64,000 nucleotides of DNA from Ligula intestinalis (GCA_036362985.1 JAYGXS010000004.1:34621068-34685067), one strand, 5' to 3'. Positions 33,890 through 45,990 are shown, numbered from the stretch's first letter. The notes: generated by a model from the letters alone, not told the origin. Numbers and translations are program-made.

Positions 33890-36340
33890 TCGACATCTAT
33901 CCAATGAGGCACAATTGAGCTGAGGATGTTCTTTCGTTAGCCGAACAGGATTGCGCTTTCAAATCCTCCTGAAGAGGCACCTAGTCGTTTGACCAATAGA
34001 GCCTGCTCCACGGAAGAAAGCGAAGGTACAAATTCGCATTGAAATTGTCTGAAAGCACATTCTCTCCTTACCTTCGAGGTAGAGAATTGAAGTGCTTGAG
34101 GAACTGGACTTTTCTTGCGCATAAGTAGATGCACGCGATGGTAATGTTTTCATGACGATGGAGAAGTTCGCTCAGCAGATGCCTTCGAAATGGCAGTGAG
34201 AAATAGTGTCTTTTGCTTTCCCTCAGCCGTCGGTATGGTTGATTGTGAGGGACGTTCCTTCATATACTAAGTGATATACTTTTTGGGACAGATGTTTTTT
34301 CGCAGCGTGATTGTTTTAGGGCCAATTTGTTCTCCGAGGTATCGAAAGTACATATTCTCCTAGTTCGGTTAATTTGGCAGTGAAATAAGTCTAGTTTCTC
34401 ACTCAGCGGAACAAAGCTCTAGAAATGTGAGCATTGTTTTCCATTTTTTTATAACTTTATCCACAGAAACAGCTAAACTAAGCTTTTCATCTTCTATCGC
34501 GAAAAGGTCAGCTAGCCATTTGATCAGGGAAATGAAGATCGTTTATTACTGTACAGGATTGCTTTTTTCTAGTATTTCCATGCTGAGATGAGTTAGAAGA
34601 AGTCCAAGGTAGGATTTCACCGCTACGCCGTTGATCTAGTGTTAAAATTGGCCATCGAATCTGGATTAAGCAGTTAACGTGAAGCAAAGTAATGATATAT
34701 TTAGGTTTCCGAGTGAAATGCTGATTAGAAACTAGTGCCCTACAAACTCGTGATAAAAAATCTGTCGTTTTTTAGGAAAACTTTTTAAGAGAAAGATTAG
34801 TCGTTCTTACGGAATCGATTTCTTCCAACGTGCCCTGTAGGCTATGCAATGCTATTTTTAGTCGAATTGGCTAACGCCTTTTTGCCAACCACGTTGCCGT
34901 TGCATGATAGGGCGAATTGCACATGTATAATACCCGCCGCATCTGAAAATCTGGTTTGGGAGCGCTGGCAAAGCATATAACTCTGTGAGGGAAGGGGTTT
35001 GTGCCCGTGAGCTTGAGAGCTTCGAACTCCCGTTAACTAGGGCAACCTTGGTCTTTCAGTCTGCAAGTACATTTTGTGAGGTGGACATCTACGACCTCAT
35101 ATAGCCTTATTTGTAAGATGGCTACTTTTGGCACGCAAAGCAACTGAAAGCCATTTACTAGGCCCTGATAACTGCTGATAGTTGTTACAAAGCGTTGTGA
35201 CTGGCATTTCCTCAGCAGAATGTGGCGTGATCGGGCTGTACCTGGCCCAAAACAACGGAAATATAGTTGTATGCGGTTAAAAGACCACCACGTGATAAGA
35301 TGCTAAAGTATTTGTTTAAAAACCCATCAATTTCACTGTTGAGAGCGATCGCTACGGTCACATGACTGGACTATAAATGAGGTGTGGTAACTTGTGCCTT
35401 AACACCTGTCTATGCACCGTTAGAAATTCATTAGGAAGACAATCGAGTGCTCACATACAATGGCTCTGTACTGTGGAAATGGTGTCAAACAAGCACTAAA
35501 GAGTAATTAAAGGAGAATTAAACGTTAGTGCTAGTAACTATCGATCGAATGAGCCAATTTTCTCCGAATAACCATTTTCCCCTTTTCATGTCTACCTGCA
35601 AAGCTTTATGACGCCTGGCAAACCACGTACTACTAATAACCCATTTGATCGTCTTGAACGACGGCGACTTCCAACGTGTGGCCCACGAGCTGGACGCATA
35701 ACCAGCACTTTGAGCGTTAATTGTTGTATAGTGGGACAAACTTGTGCTGCATCTATCCCACTGGCTCCTCATTTGCCTACCTTTCTCCAACACCGAGGTG
35801 GCGCAAAGAGAACCGCAGTTAGGCGCGGAAGCAAATGCTGACAAAATTAAGCAACCCGTCTGGTTATCAGAACGTGTAGCAGGTTTTCGTGAAGAGAACT
35901 CGGCAGTCACATGCGTCAGAAAGCCAAAAGGACCCTGTTCTGAAAGGAAACATTGCAACTAGATTCCCAGTCCTGTGAACAATCCACTTCGTCCGTCAGC
36001 TAAGGGATATCCGAAGTCGTGATAGATTCAGGCATGCCAGATGTGACATCGGAAAAGGGCGTTGATTTCCAGTGGTGACGAATCCCCTAGTGTCGACCGG
36101 ATACAGTTTCCCTCCACTATGCACATTCCACTGTCCCAGCCTGTCAACAATATAGTGATGTGATTGGGCGTAGTGAGGGGCGCGGCATGAAGGTCTACTT
36201 CTAGGCGTATCACCACGCCCCCAGTGCCGCTAAACGCTTGTCGTGATCCCTTTCGGTCCAGCGTATATACAGCGTAGCCTAGTTCTAATCGGGAGCAAGG
36301 AGAAAGACTGTGTGAGTTTGAATAATGCATGTTACTCTGT
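33890..36340. other. Unassigned sequence, longest frame 146 codons
   Basis: The minus-strand frame at 35518-35958 is the longest non-transposon frame in the window, but two plus-strand frames overlap it and no motif is visible. A minus-strand frame at 36028-36390 likewise shows nothing recognisable. Either could be a worn retroelement. Confidence 0.35.
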
Positions 36341-36344
36341 GGTA

Positions 36345-36590
36345 ATGATGACTTGTATGGCAGCCTACAATACATGTAACCTGGCGCCAAATTCCTGGAA
36401 ATTTAGGCTTAGAATCTGCGTGAGGTTTAGCATTAAGTTGAGAATCAGTTTTAAGTTTCAGATAAAGGGCATGGTTGGGGTTTGGAGTCAATTTTATGGT
36501 AAAGGTTAATGTATGGGTTCGCATTAACTGTAGAGTTTAGGTGTAGGCGTGCAGCCAGTAAAACAGGGGCTGTCGGCGACGGCCAAAGTT
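36345..36590 (+). repeat. Repeat R-D, copy 4
   Basis: GTAATGATGACTTGTATGGC and CCTGGCGCCAAATTCCTGG precede a tail of worn TTTAGG and GGTTTAG-type runs (GTGAGGTTTAGC, GGTTGGGGTTTGG, GTAGAGTTTAGGTG). Confidence 0.7.
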
Positions 36591-36599
36591 CATGTTGGG

Positions 36600-39500
36600 A
36601 AGCCACGGTAAATGCTGACGACGGGTCAGCTGGTCAGCGGAAGTAGGGACTTCACCGGCTTCGAGGCCGCCGTTCACAAAGTCATTCATCGCGTGGAACA
36701 ACTATAAGGCGTCGTCAGTCAAAGAAGACTCGGTGTGACGCAACTATTAGTAAGATCCATTGGATCCTACTGCTTATTTCAGGTATGATCAGAAAAATAG
36801 AAGTAGGGATTCATATTGGATAGAAACTGTTGAGGTTTCTTGAACCTATTCCTATCGTATTCATCCCTACGGTTATCGTATGCACACAACGCAAGAAAAT
36901 GGAAATAAACTTGTACCGCTGCTAGTTGGAGGTGCAATTTTGGACTATTGGGCATGAAGTTAGATCCTATACGATAATTATGTTAACAAATTTATCAAAT
37001 ATCATATGATATCAGGAGTTATTTGTTATACAAGGCGGAGCTAATCAACTCTGCGACGTCATTTTACACCCTTTCCTTAGTCCTGCTCCCACTTTATACA
37101 TAACCATAACTTTTTAGCGAACAATTTGAATTCATTGTATTTATAGTGCCAGTGAATGCAAAACAGATTTTCAGACTACGCAATTTGACGGAATTTTGTT
37201 ATTTACTGTGGTGTTAGCAGTCCGAAGACCGAAAGCCCGCAGAAAATGGAGCTGATTTGTTAACATGACTGCTTTCAATCCACCCTGTTCGTGACTGACG
37301 AAAATTTGAATGACCTGGTTCCCTCCTACGACCGGGATAAATGGATGACCATCAATTCCCCATGGCTGTGCCTGTTCCCGACCTCAACGGGCAAGTAGCA
37401 AGCCTGGGAAGACAGACGACAGAAGAAGTTGGCTTAAACTGTTCAGTGCAGAACACTCCTGCACGAAAGCACCCGGGTTTACGTGATACACAAATAGGCT
37501 AGAAACTCTGATTCCATTGAAAATTTGCATGCCAGCAACATCTCTTTAGAGGTTAATCGACAGCGGTTGTAGTAATTAAATCGTCGTAGCACTATGTAAA
37601 ACCCTCAGTTGCTTGCATGCGGTCAAGAAATATCGAAAGATCAAGTGTCACTAGTGACTAAAACCATGAGGTTGGCACAGCCCTGACTTGCACGTGAATT
37701 TATTTATGGCAAAGCAGACTTACGTCACATCTGCTGCACCCACCCTCTGCCAATTTCAAAACGAATGGAGTTAAGCGTTGACGCAGCGGATGATATAGCA
37801 AAGCAGCAAGTGAACAAGAAAGAAAGAAGAAGAACATGATATAGCTTCCAACTTCACATCTATTAGACTTCATTGAAAAGGAGCATGGAGACACGGATCT
37901 CACGGAAGATAGGTAGATATCAGAAACGTACACTAGAAGGAAACAACTGCCGTCTGCCTCTTAGTAGTCAGTTGCATCGATTTAAGCTCTGGACTGGCAA
38001 AATCCGAGGTCCTGCTGCATCGATCACAGGCGCATTAAATTTATTGTATGGATGAAAATGCGGGTGATGGTAGCTTAGCTATCGAGTTGGAAGAAGTCCA
38101 GCGTGTGCTTAGGAGCAGGGATGGCGACCGTCTACCTCATTCTAAACCCTCAACCCGCTTGGAACGGTGACAAGACGGAGTCAAGATGACCGAACGAGAT
38201 CGGGCGTAAGCAGTTTTCTTGAGTGCACGCCGGAACACAGCCTTACTTAGTCTTAAGTGACAGTGCTCTAATGTGCTGGTACTACCACACTATTTACCCT
38301 TACTTACCTTCAATAAGTGTCAAAAAAGTCTCAAGGAAACCAGGGCTAGTACTGCTACTAATGCCACTGCTATTTCTGCTACTACTAACTAGGAATGAAG
38401 CTGAGTGATAATAGTACTGGTACTGTTACTGACGCTATTTATAGCCAAAAGTGGCGCTGATTAAACTCAGCGCTGGGCTCATACCGTCTCAATCTCACCA
38501 AGAAGTGTAAACCTCGGATAATGCCATCCTGTTTGAAGCCCGGAGCCCAACAGGACTTCTCTTGGTTTCCGTTCACCCAGCTATATCAAGGCGACTGTGG
38601 CAGTTTCTACTCAGTTTGGACTACGAAGACTTGTACACTGCCGCCAGACGTAGTAGGCCTACACTAAGAGTTTTAATTCAAATTTTCATTTGTCCTAAAC
38701 CAGTAAATAGTATACTTTTATATGGCCCTGTGTGTGCTTGTAGGAAGTTGGCACCCAGTGTATAGTATGGGGTGAATAAATACTAAGCTTATGGGTTAAA
38801 ACAACGATATTAAGTTATACCTCAAGTTTTTGTCCTAACGTTATGTTGAAACTTAGTGTCGCGAGGCCATGCGGGTAGATTACTCTCCGCCATCGGTCTA
38901 ACGGTTTTTCTCCTATGTACCAGTAGCCTGTTTGCAGGAATTGGCGATGGCACTGGACGCAGTACATGACGTGCCATTTGACTCTATCCAAGACCTCTGC
39001 CACAGTAGTTGAGGCCTAACACGGACAGACCTTAATCTGACTTACTACTTCCGAACTTTATCTTATAATTCTAGAAGCAAAGGCGAACCGGCTTCTGCTC
39101 ATACATGTAGGAAAGCCCTGTCCCTAGTGTTGACCTTCACAGAGACACGCTTCGCTTAGTTAACCTCCACATACGCTGCAATGCGTGGCAAGTACACCGT
39201 TACCTTCCGCGATCTTCCGATATGTATGTAGTTTACTGTCAGTGGTTAGTCCGTACTTTTATGGCTTACGAAGTACGGCCTGGACCGTTTTCCTGATCTA
39301 ATCAATCTGTTAAATAATTGGTGTAAACGACAAACCGATGCCCTACTCAGGATATCAGAATTCACCACATATCACGATTCTCACATGATGAGAGATGTGC
39401 AAAATATCTAACGAATTCTCGCCGGATATAGCCATGCTGGGAAACTGCAGTCTATGGCTGCCCTGTGAATGGTGTTTACGCAATAGCTGCTGTTTAGGTG

Positions 39501-40740
39501 TGCCAAAAACGGCCCCTGTTTAGTCCATATGGGTATTTGTGTGGGAAGATTAAAGTGTTTTAAGGAGGCGTAGGGTGTGAGCTAGAGGTCACTAGAGGTT
39601 TCGTGCATACGATAATGGCCTTTATACGCCCATGCGATGTACAAACCTACATGAATATACGCATGCGCACAATTCTGCGGCCCTGTTTGAAGACGAAATT
39701 AGCTGCTACGTGAACTTCAAAGGCCGGAAGCTAAACCTCGGCCTTCACACTTCTAAGTTCTATGAAGTTATACTGGGTATGTCTCCTCATACCTACTTAA
39801 CTATAAATACTTAGAGGGGTTTGAAACTTGGAATGTAGACGGCAACTGGAAGCTATTGGACTTTGAGCATGTCGTTGTCAAGCGACTTAAGGTGTTGCTA
39901 GACGCTTGTACTCGGAGGCTGATAAAGCAAAAACAGAATAAGCCGATTGGTAAGTCCACTTACAATATCTTAACGTACTGCTAGCCTGTAGAGGCCACTA
40001 CTGGACCATCTATGAGTGCGCAACAAGAAGCAGCATAATAGTGGCCCGAAGAAAGCACCTTTGTGCAAAAGTTTTCTAATAATACACAGCTTCCGAGTTA
40101 ACCTTACTGCCAGTCTATGGGGAAAAACATAATAAATAGGCCGGGCGTTAATAAAAGGGATCCAATGCGAAGCGTAAGCCGGCGTTATCGTCGACTGTCC
40201 AGTATCACTTTAAATAGGTATCCAATAGATATTGGAAGTTCTATGAATAGAGAGTCATTAGATGTAAATAGACGTAAATTACTTCTAGGGCAGGGTAGGA
40301 AGGAAAGGCCTGCTTAGCAGATTTAAGTCGGGGCTCTGGACACTGGTTCTGCCTTTACACTGAAATTACCTCGAAACCAACTACTACACCGATATGTGCT
40401 TGTCGTGCAAAGTCACAATACTGACCAGCAACACAAGTCTCATGCTGTCAATGCTTGTAGAGTTCTTTCGTACGCTTGTAACCTTCTGGTTACTGCAAGT
40501 ACGGGCACGTTCAACTAGTAAAAGCCCTGACCGGAACGTGGTGTTGCACAGAAGACACCCATAAACAGTTTCCTTACTGGTGAAACACACGAGTTTTTGT
40601 TGGATGTGATGGGCATTTGTCGTGTTAAAAATATCTGACGCGAGAGTCCAGTGCTGGCGCCCGAACGTCGGCTGACAGATTAGGTCATTTCCCCTTTGAC
40701 TTCCGTTACTTGATTGTTACCGAAGAGGATTAATCCAGTT
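36600..40740. other. Long stretch without a recognised gene
   Basis: Only frames of 60-77 codons occur, on both strands, with no recognisable domain. A CTACTA/GCTACT-rich bit at 38345-38395 is weak simple sequence. I see no PLE, LINE or DNA-transposon motif here. Confidence 0.4.
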
Positions 40741-40756
40741 ATTGAGATAGCATACT

Positions 40757-41229
40757 TTGAGAAGAGGAGGACTCGATCGCTGGGACAATACGTTTATTTG
40801 CCTGACGTTTCGACATCCGTCGCGGGTTCATCATCAGAGACATGAGTAGGAGACAGTAGCAGAAAAGGGTAATGCATGCACAGAAGTTTGCAGTATTTAT
40901 AGGATACAGTCATTACTGCTCACACCCGAGCCCACGGCCCGTGATGAAATTTCAACAGGTCAGAGCCTGCCTGCCCTCCAACAAACAATCCACGCGCAAG
41001 AAGGCAATTAACGTTTATTGTCTGTGTATGTTTGCAGTAATGACTGTATCTTATAAATAATGCAAACTTCTGTGCATGCATTACCCTTTTCTGCTACTGT
41101 CTCCTACTCATGTTTCTGATGATGAACCCGCGACGGATGTCGAAACGTCAGGCGAATAAACGTATTGTCCCAGCGATCGAGTCTTCTTCTTCTCAATTGC
41201 TTCCTGGGACACGCATGTTCGCTTTTATT
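40757..41229 (+). mobile_element. Fold-back PLE derivative with 160-bp inverted arms
   Basis: Left arm 40759-40920 and right arm 41035-41197 are reverse complements with very few mismatches. Both contain GATCGCTGGGACAATACG (or its complement), the GCGACGGATGTCGAAACGTC core, and AATGCATGCACAGAAGTTTG. The centre (about 40922-41020) is the C-terminal end of the PLE protein on the plus strand; its DNA matches the tail of the PLE at 46739-46820. A 33-bp extension (TTGCTTCCTGGGACACGCAT and beyond) is present only at the right end. Flanks GAGATAGCATACT (40744) and GGCAATAGCGTACT (41230) are a worn target duplication. It is a copy with nearly all coding sequence deleted. The arms could form a 160-bp hairpin. 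Confidence 0.92.
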
Positions 41230-41239
41230 GGCAATAGCG

Positions 41240-41585
41240 TACTGTGCCTGCGACCGTGCGTTGAACCATCGCAAGTTCCACTACTCATTTGTACTTGCTT
41301 AAGAGGGATTGCCAGATTATCATTTTCTTGATTTTATCTTCCGTTTTGTCAGTAAGCGCACGTAGAATACTGTTTTAGGATATTCACCTACACGAGCACT
41401 GGTCGGTCTTCTCACAACATGATCACTATCTATCATGCAACCCCAATGTTTGTACGCCCAACTGCCTGCTGGCAGTACAGTCAATTTTGGCACAGTAATC
41501 CCGTTGTGGTTGACGAATTTCGATCCAATTTTTATACCAAATTTTGGTTTCAGCCTGTAGAGCAGAGAATATAAAGAGGTCCAAT
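41240..41585. other. Unassigned sequence
   Basis: No gene or repeat recognised between the fold-back element and R-A. Confidence 0.35.
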
Positions 41586-41589
41586 TCCA

Positions 41590-41940
41590 TGCAGACCCTC
41601 ACGTGATGTCAAAACGCAACCTACTTTTTGGACAGCCGCTGCGGACGTTCAGTGCTGCTAAAATGCGCATATGTCTCCGCCTGCCCACACCGCCTTACCA
41701 ATTACATGTTGAGGCCGACTCACGCAAAGGCTGCTCCAGACGCTGTGGCGATTCCCGCGGTCACTTGATTGCAGACGCCGCACTGTGGCCAACGGTTGCT
41801 CTCTGGTCAGTCTCCTTCTGCCTATCCTCTACTCCCTTCTGTACAGAACAAACTGTTCTTTCCGCTCTGGCCTCCCATGACTTCTCTTCTCCTAGGGAAC
41901 AGGGCCTGAACATCGCAGTTGCTAGGATTTAATAAACTTT
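41590..41940 (-). repeat. Repeat R-A, copy 2
   Basis: On the minus strand: CAGGCCCTGTTCCCTAGGAG, AAGTCATGGGAGGCCAGAG, TTGTTCTGTACAGAAGGGAG and GAGTCGGCCTCAACATGTAA, in the R-A order. The plus-strand frame at 41603-41932 crosses it and is therefore a shadow. Confidence 0.8.
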
Positions 41941-41949
41941 GTTTTAAGC

Positions 41950-42560
41950 CTATAGATCGTAGAATATGTTGATTAAAAATGGTAAAAAATACAGTTAATT
42001 AATAAATTAATTAAAATTACTTTCCGAGAAACTCAAAAAGCCATAGTTTCAGAACTGGACTATGTACCACAAAGCACACGGGAATTCCGGGGGCCAACTG
42101 AGGAACCAATACCCCTAGCATGCAGTGGTAGAATATGGGCGAAAAATGGGTCTGGGTGCTTAGCTGGTACCTGTACAGCCATTAAGGTTTATCATCCAAC
42201 TTCAATCCACTCTATGGCTGTTGCGCATCTATAAGCATGGCACAGACGCTACACAGACTAATCTTTTTCAGGATATCGGCCTCCGGTCTCATTCGTTTGC
42301 AATTTACTCTCAGTTTTTGCGCCAACCCAAGCACCATCTGGGCGGTCGGCCCGGGTAAGGGGATTGAGAGGGGTTGCACCGAGGAATACACTCCCACATT
42401 ACATTAACGTATTCTTCATTATACTAAACTTGATATGCTTTCATCTGTCAAGATGAAGACAGATGAATATTACCAGGCTTATTATTTGTCAGAGGCCGGT
42501 CGTATCCAATCTCAAGTGTTGTATCACCTCAGAATAAGGTGGATTACAACTTTGGACTTA
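41950..42560. other. Unassigned sequence
   Basis: AT-rich start, then GC-richer DNA with a short minus-strand frame (42212-42397) of unknown meaning. Confidence 0.3.
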
Positions 42561-42564
42561 TAAT

Positions 42565-42680
42565 TAGCAGCGTTGGGTAGTGCACCACCTGGAATTGGGT
42601 ATAGTCGGCTGCTGATGGCTAATAAACCAGAAACAACCATTTAAGCCTCGCTTGTCTTTATCGCAAAGTTCAATGCCACT
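42565..42680 (+). repeat. SINE S1, copy 4 (3' part)
   Basis: GGGTAGTGCACCACCTGGAA, TTGGGTATAGTCGGCTG, CTAATAAACCAGAAACAACC and CTCGCTTGTCTTTATCG follow the S1 body and end. The tRNA-like head is missing or unrecognisable. Confidence 0.68.
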
Positions 42681-42689
42681 TTTAAGTGC

Positions 42690-44090
42690 ATGAAATCTTA
42701 TCCACCCTTGTGAACTCCTGGAACATTATCTGGTACGAGGTCTTATGTAGCATGCGTAGATGGGCTGGTTAACTAAAAACTGGATCAGAGCTATCGTCGC
42801 ATCCCGCTGGACACTGTCTTGTCACCGGAACCAGATGATTGATGCAGAAGAGGGCGCAGCAAATGTCTGCCTCCTCAAAGTAATTCACACACAGGCCACC
42901 CTCCTACGCCCACTACACGGAATACGGAGGGAACATTAACTTCATCGTCGGTCGAACTGCCGAGTCGCAGGTGGACAGGGCTGGTTATCTTTATGCCTCA
43001 GTGATTGGAAAGCTTGGTTGGCAAGCATGTGTTTCCAGTCATTCATGTTCAGGCCGCTAGCATGACATGAGAAATGCACATGTGAGATCTATACAGTGTG
43101 TATATGGTTCTCGGGGGAATGATTATTCATTGTAATCGTTTCCACGGCACCTGATGTATGAGTCGGCGTGTTGAGGAAGTCAGATCTGGGAACGGAGGTA
43201 GAGGTGGGGGAGAGAAAGGGGTTCAGGGTTGGCTGTGAGCGATGATAGTACGTCAAACAGTGCTGTGCGTGTGATTAATCACTCTCGCTCCCTCCCCTTC
43301 CTCGCGAACCATACAAACGCTGTACATTACTCACAAGTTCATTCTTTATGCCATTGTAGAGGCCTGAGGACGAATGACTGGAAACACGTGCTTGTCAACC
43401 TGACTTTTCGATCGTAGTATGAGCGTTTTCACAGGGCTAAGACAGGCTCCAGTGACTGTAGCCTGATTCAGATTGATATTCCTGTTTGTAGATGTGGCGC
43501 ATACTGTTGTCTTCGGGGCCTTTTTGTACTTATCCTCGTCTTAAGGTCTCCAAAAATATCGGGTCGCCATGTTCACAGACTTCTGCTGCAATTGAGTATG
43601 CACCCGAAGATTTCCCACTGGGCCTATTTGTAACGCAATCCTAGCCCACCCACCAAAAACGATTCCCCCCAGCCTTTAGTGCTTGGGCTGCACCAGAAGT
43701 GCTCAGTCCAGTACTCCAAGATCTATGACTTTTCCAACGGGCTAGGATTGCACCACCTTAACTGACTTGTGGCCCAGTTCTGCTTATTTTTGAAAAGATC
43801 GGTGGTCCCGGTGGGGTCCGAATCTACGAAGAAAAGGAAGACGCTTTCGTGCAGCCGGTTGCCACCCTAGTACCAGTAATATTGGTTTGCAGACTGTAGA
43901 CTTCATTGATTGACTGAAATTACACTCTATCGGAGTATCGGCAGGTTTACTCGGCCTCACAAGCCGTCCAGCAACCTAAGGTTCTTAAAAGTGCGGATTG
44001 AAAGTCTATGTTAGAATTCGCACTGAAGTCCATCAGCCACAGCGATAAAGTCATCTTATTTTCATTAAAGGCCCAACAGGTTGCCAATAA
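42690..44090. other. Unassigned sequence
   Basis: No gene, RNA or multicopy repeat recognised. Confidence 0.35.
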
Positions 44091-44094
44091 GATA

Positions 44095-44493
44095 TACAAG
44101 GTGTCCCAAAAAAATGTATACGCACTTTAAGGAATTGTAAACGTAGTGTTTATGATAATTTTGTTATTTCAAAAACTCAAAAATATTTAAAGTATCATCG
44201 TATCGTTTTTTTCACAGTATTTTGACTATTGCAGCAGTGGCTGAGTTGAGAGAAGCTACCGAACATGAATGCACCGGAATACCAAGAGAACGGTTTCATA
44301 ATGTGTGATTTCATTGTTTCGCGTTGTCAGCAGTGTCATGCTCAATGTGGGCGTCAGCTTGAGAACATTCATTGATAAAAACAATAAAATGATACTTTTT
44401 AATATCTTAACATTTATTTAATAATAAAATTATGACAAATACCAATTTTACAAATAGGTAAAATGTGTATACATTTTTTTGGGACACCCTGTA
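44095..44493 (+). mobile_element. mariner/Tc1-type deletion derivative with TA duplication
   Basis: The element 44097-44491 (395 bp) is bounded by TA dinucleotides. Its inverted repeats begin CAAGGTGTCCCAAAAAAATG and CAGGGTGTCCCAAAAAAATG and continue TATAC-CA-TTTA, about 33 bp in all. GGGTGTCCC ends are typical of mariner/Tc1 transposons. The centre keeps a transposase C-terminus: PRERFHNV, then after a frameshift SRCQQCHAQCGRQLENIH and a stop, close in pattern to the mariner RxCQxCI-xxG-xxE end. The catalytic region is deleted, so it is non-autonomous. Confidence 0.9.
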
Positions 44494-44536
44494 TTGTGGT
44501 TGCATCATACGACCTACTGACAGCACAGGAACTACC

Positions 44537-45155
44537 AATACAAACGAACACGTGAGTCTCAGGCAATAAATGAGAAGACAAATCGATCTCTGGGACAAGA
44601 CGTTCATTCGCCTGACGTTTCAAAGTCCGTCGCATATTCTTCATCAGAGACATTCGCATAAACATTAGCAGAAACTGGTAGTTCATGCATAAACCAAGAT
44701 TCTCGCGAGACGTGACAATCGTGTGAGCCGCAAATTAGTTGAGTCATTGTTCATGGGGCCCCAATCTTTACACAAGTGTAACGACCGGCCAAATCCATAG
44801 TCGGTGCGGTGGCTCAACTTGACTGAAACAACTCGCCACTTGGGGAACGCACAGGCCAACGCGTCATCCATCGCTGGGGGACCAGATGGCCAAGCACTCA
44901 TCACGTCCAACTGATGAGATTTCAGCAGGTCACGGCCCGCATACCGGCCATCAAGTAATTAACGCACAAGCGGGCAATTATCCTCGATAATGGAGTCGTC
45001 AATTGTCATAGGTATACAGCACCGCCCTGAACACGAAGTACCTGTTACTGTTTATAATAATGTCTCTGATGTAAAATCTGCGATGGACTTCGAAACGACA
45101 GGTGAATAAAAGTTTTGTCCCAGCAATCACCTATTCTTCTTCATCCTCTCCCAAA
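44537..45155 (+). mobile_element. Fold-back PLE derivative, more diverged
   Basis: The left end reads AATACAAACGAACACGTGAG, then ATGAGAAGACAAATCGATCT, GGGACAAGACGTTCATTCGC and CGTTTCAAAGTCCGTCGCAT. The right end has TCTCTGATGTAAAATCTGCG, TGGACTTCGAAACGACAGGT, GAATAAAAGTTTTGTCCCAG and CCTATTCTTCTTCATCC. The centre (about 44890-45000) matches the PLE C-terminal tail: ATGAGATTTCAGCAGGTCAC, then CGGCCATCAAG-AATTAACGC. Flanks GCACAGGAACTACC (44523-44536) and GCAGAGGAACTAGCC (45156-45170) form a target duplication. Here the 33-bp extension is at the left end, unlike the copy at 40757. Confidence 0.87.
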
Positions 45156-45169
45156 GCAGAGGAACTAGC

Positions 45170-45750
45170 CGAAAGCCCCGACCCGTATCTACCCAGTATT
45201 CAAGAATGGTTCGGCTCATCAGCAAGTGTCCCAGTATTTCCTACATGCATTCTGATAGATGATTCACTTTTGAATGTGCTACTTTTAAATTTCTGCAGTA
45301 AATCAGTAAATTTGTCTCTCATGACCCTTGCTGCAAGATGCTTCGGTATCGGTATCGGAAGAAGGGAGCCTTGCTGACCTTAACTATGTTATTATCAGGG
45401 GTAATCTGTAGCAGGAAGGTGGGGTAAGGTGTTTAGGTCACTTACAGAATTCTAGCTGGATCTGTCTTTATCCAGCATTATGTGAGGGGGAGAGGGAGGG
45501 TGCACACGGGTCCGTTAAGCGAGTACCATATGTGGAGCTACCAATACTGGACGCAACCATGTGGCTTAGCCTGTCAGTCAGTTACGAATGCGACTGTAGG
45601 GTCATCTTGCTGATTTCGGAATTGTGGATACATAAATAAGAGTAATGCCCAAGAGAGGGGCGAAGTATAAGTAGTCACCATGATAATCGATATTCATGGA
45701 GGGAACCGCCAATGCAGAGCTCGCGATCACCATGATCGTCTCGAATCTCG
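45170..45750. other. Unassigned sequence
   Basis: The plus-strand frame at 45102-45377 starts inside the PLE repeat and has no domain. Nothing else is recognised. Confidence 0.35.
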
Positions 45751-45754
45751 GAAT

Positions 45755-45990
45755 AGATGAGTTGCATGACCGCCTAAATAGGACATGTGCATAGGTAACA
45801 CCTGTGGACTTGCGATGACTTCCAAAAAACTAGGTTTAGGAAAAGGCTGCATCTCAGGATTAGGTTTAATGTTAGGATTAAGGTCCGAGATGAAGTTAGG
45901 ATGAGAATTATGTTTAGATTTTTTTCGTTTCTACTGTAAGGTCTAGGTTGGGGCTACAGCTATGGTCAAGACTTAGGTTAGAGTTTAGTC
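45755..45990 (+). repeat. Repeat R-D, copy 5
   Basis: TGACCGCCTAAATAGGACAT leads to a long tail with CTAGGTTTAGG, GGATTAGGTTTAATGTTAGG, GATGAAGTTAGG, GTCTAGGTTGGGG and GACTTAGGTTAGAG. The tail is the longest degenerate TTAGG-type run in the window. Confidence 0.72.

Noticed and set aside
35518..35958. 146-codon minus-strand frame as a possible novel gene
   Set aside because: Two plus-strand frames overlap it, it shows no motif, and alternative minus frames are equally uninformative. It cannot be supported as a gene.
41110..41165. Definite hammerhead ribozyme annotation
   Set aside because: The CTGATGA-hairpin-GAAAC order is present, but stem I pairing is not found and stem III (CGT/ACG) is not conserved in the copy at 46640. 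It is kept as a hypothesis only.
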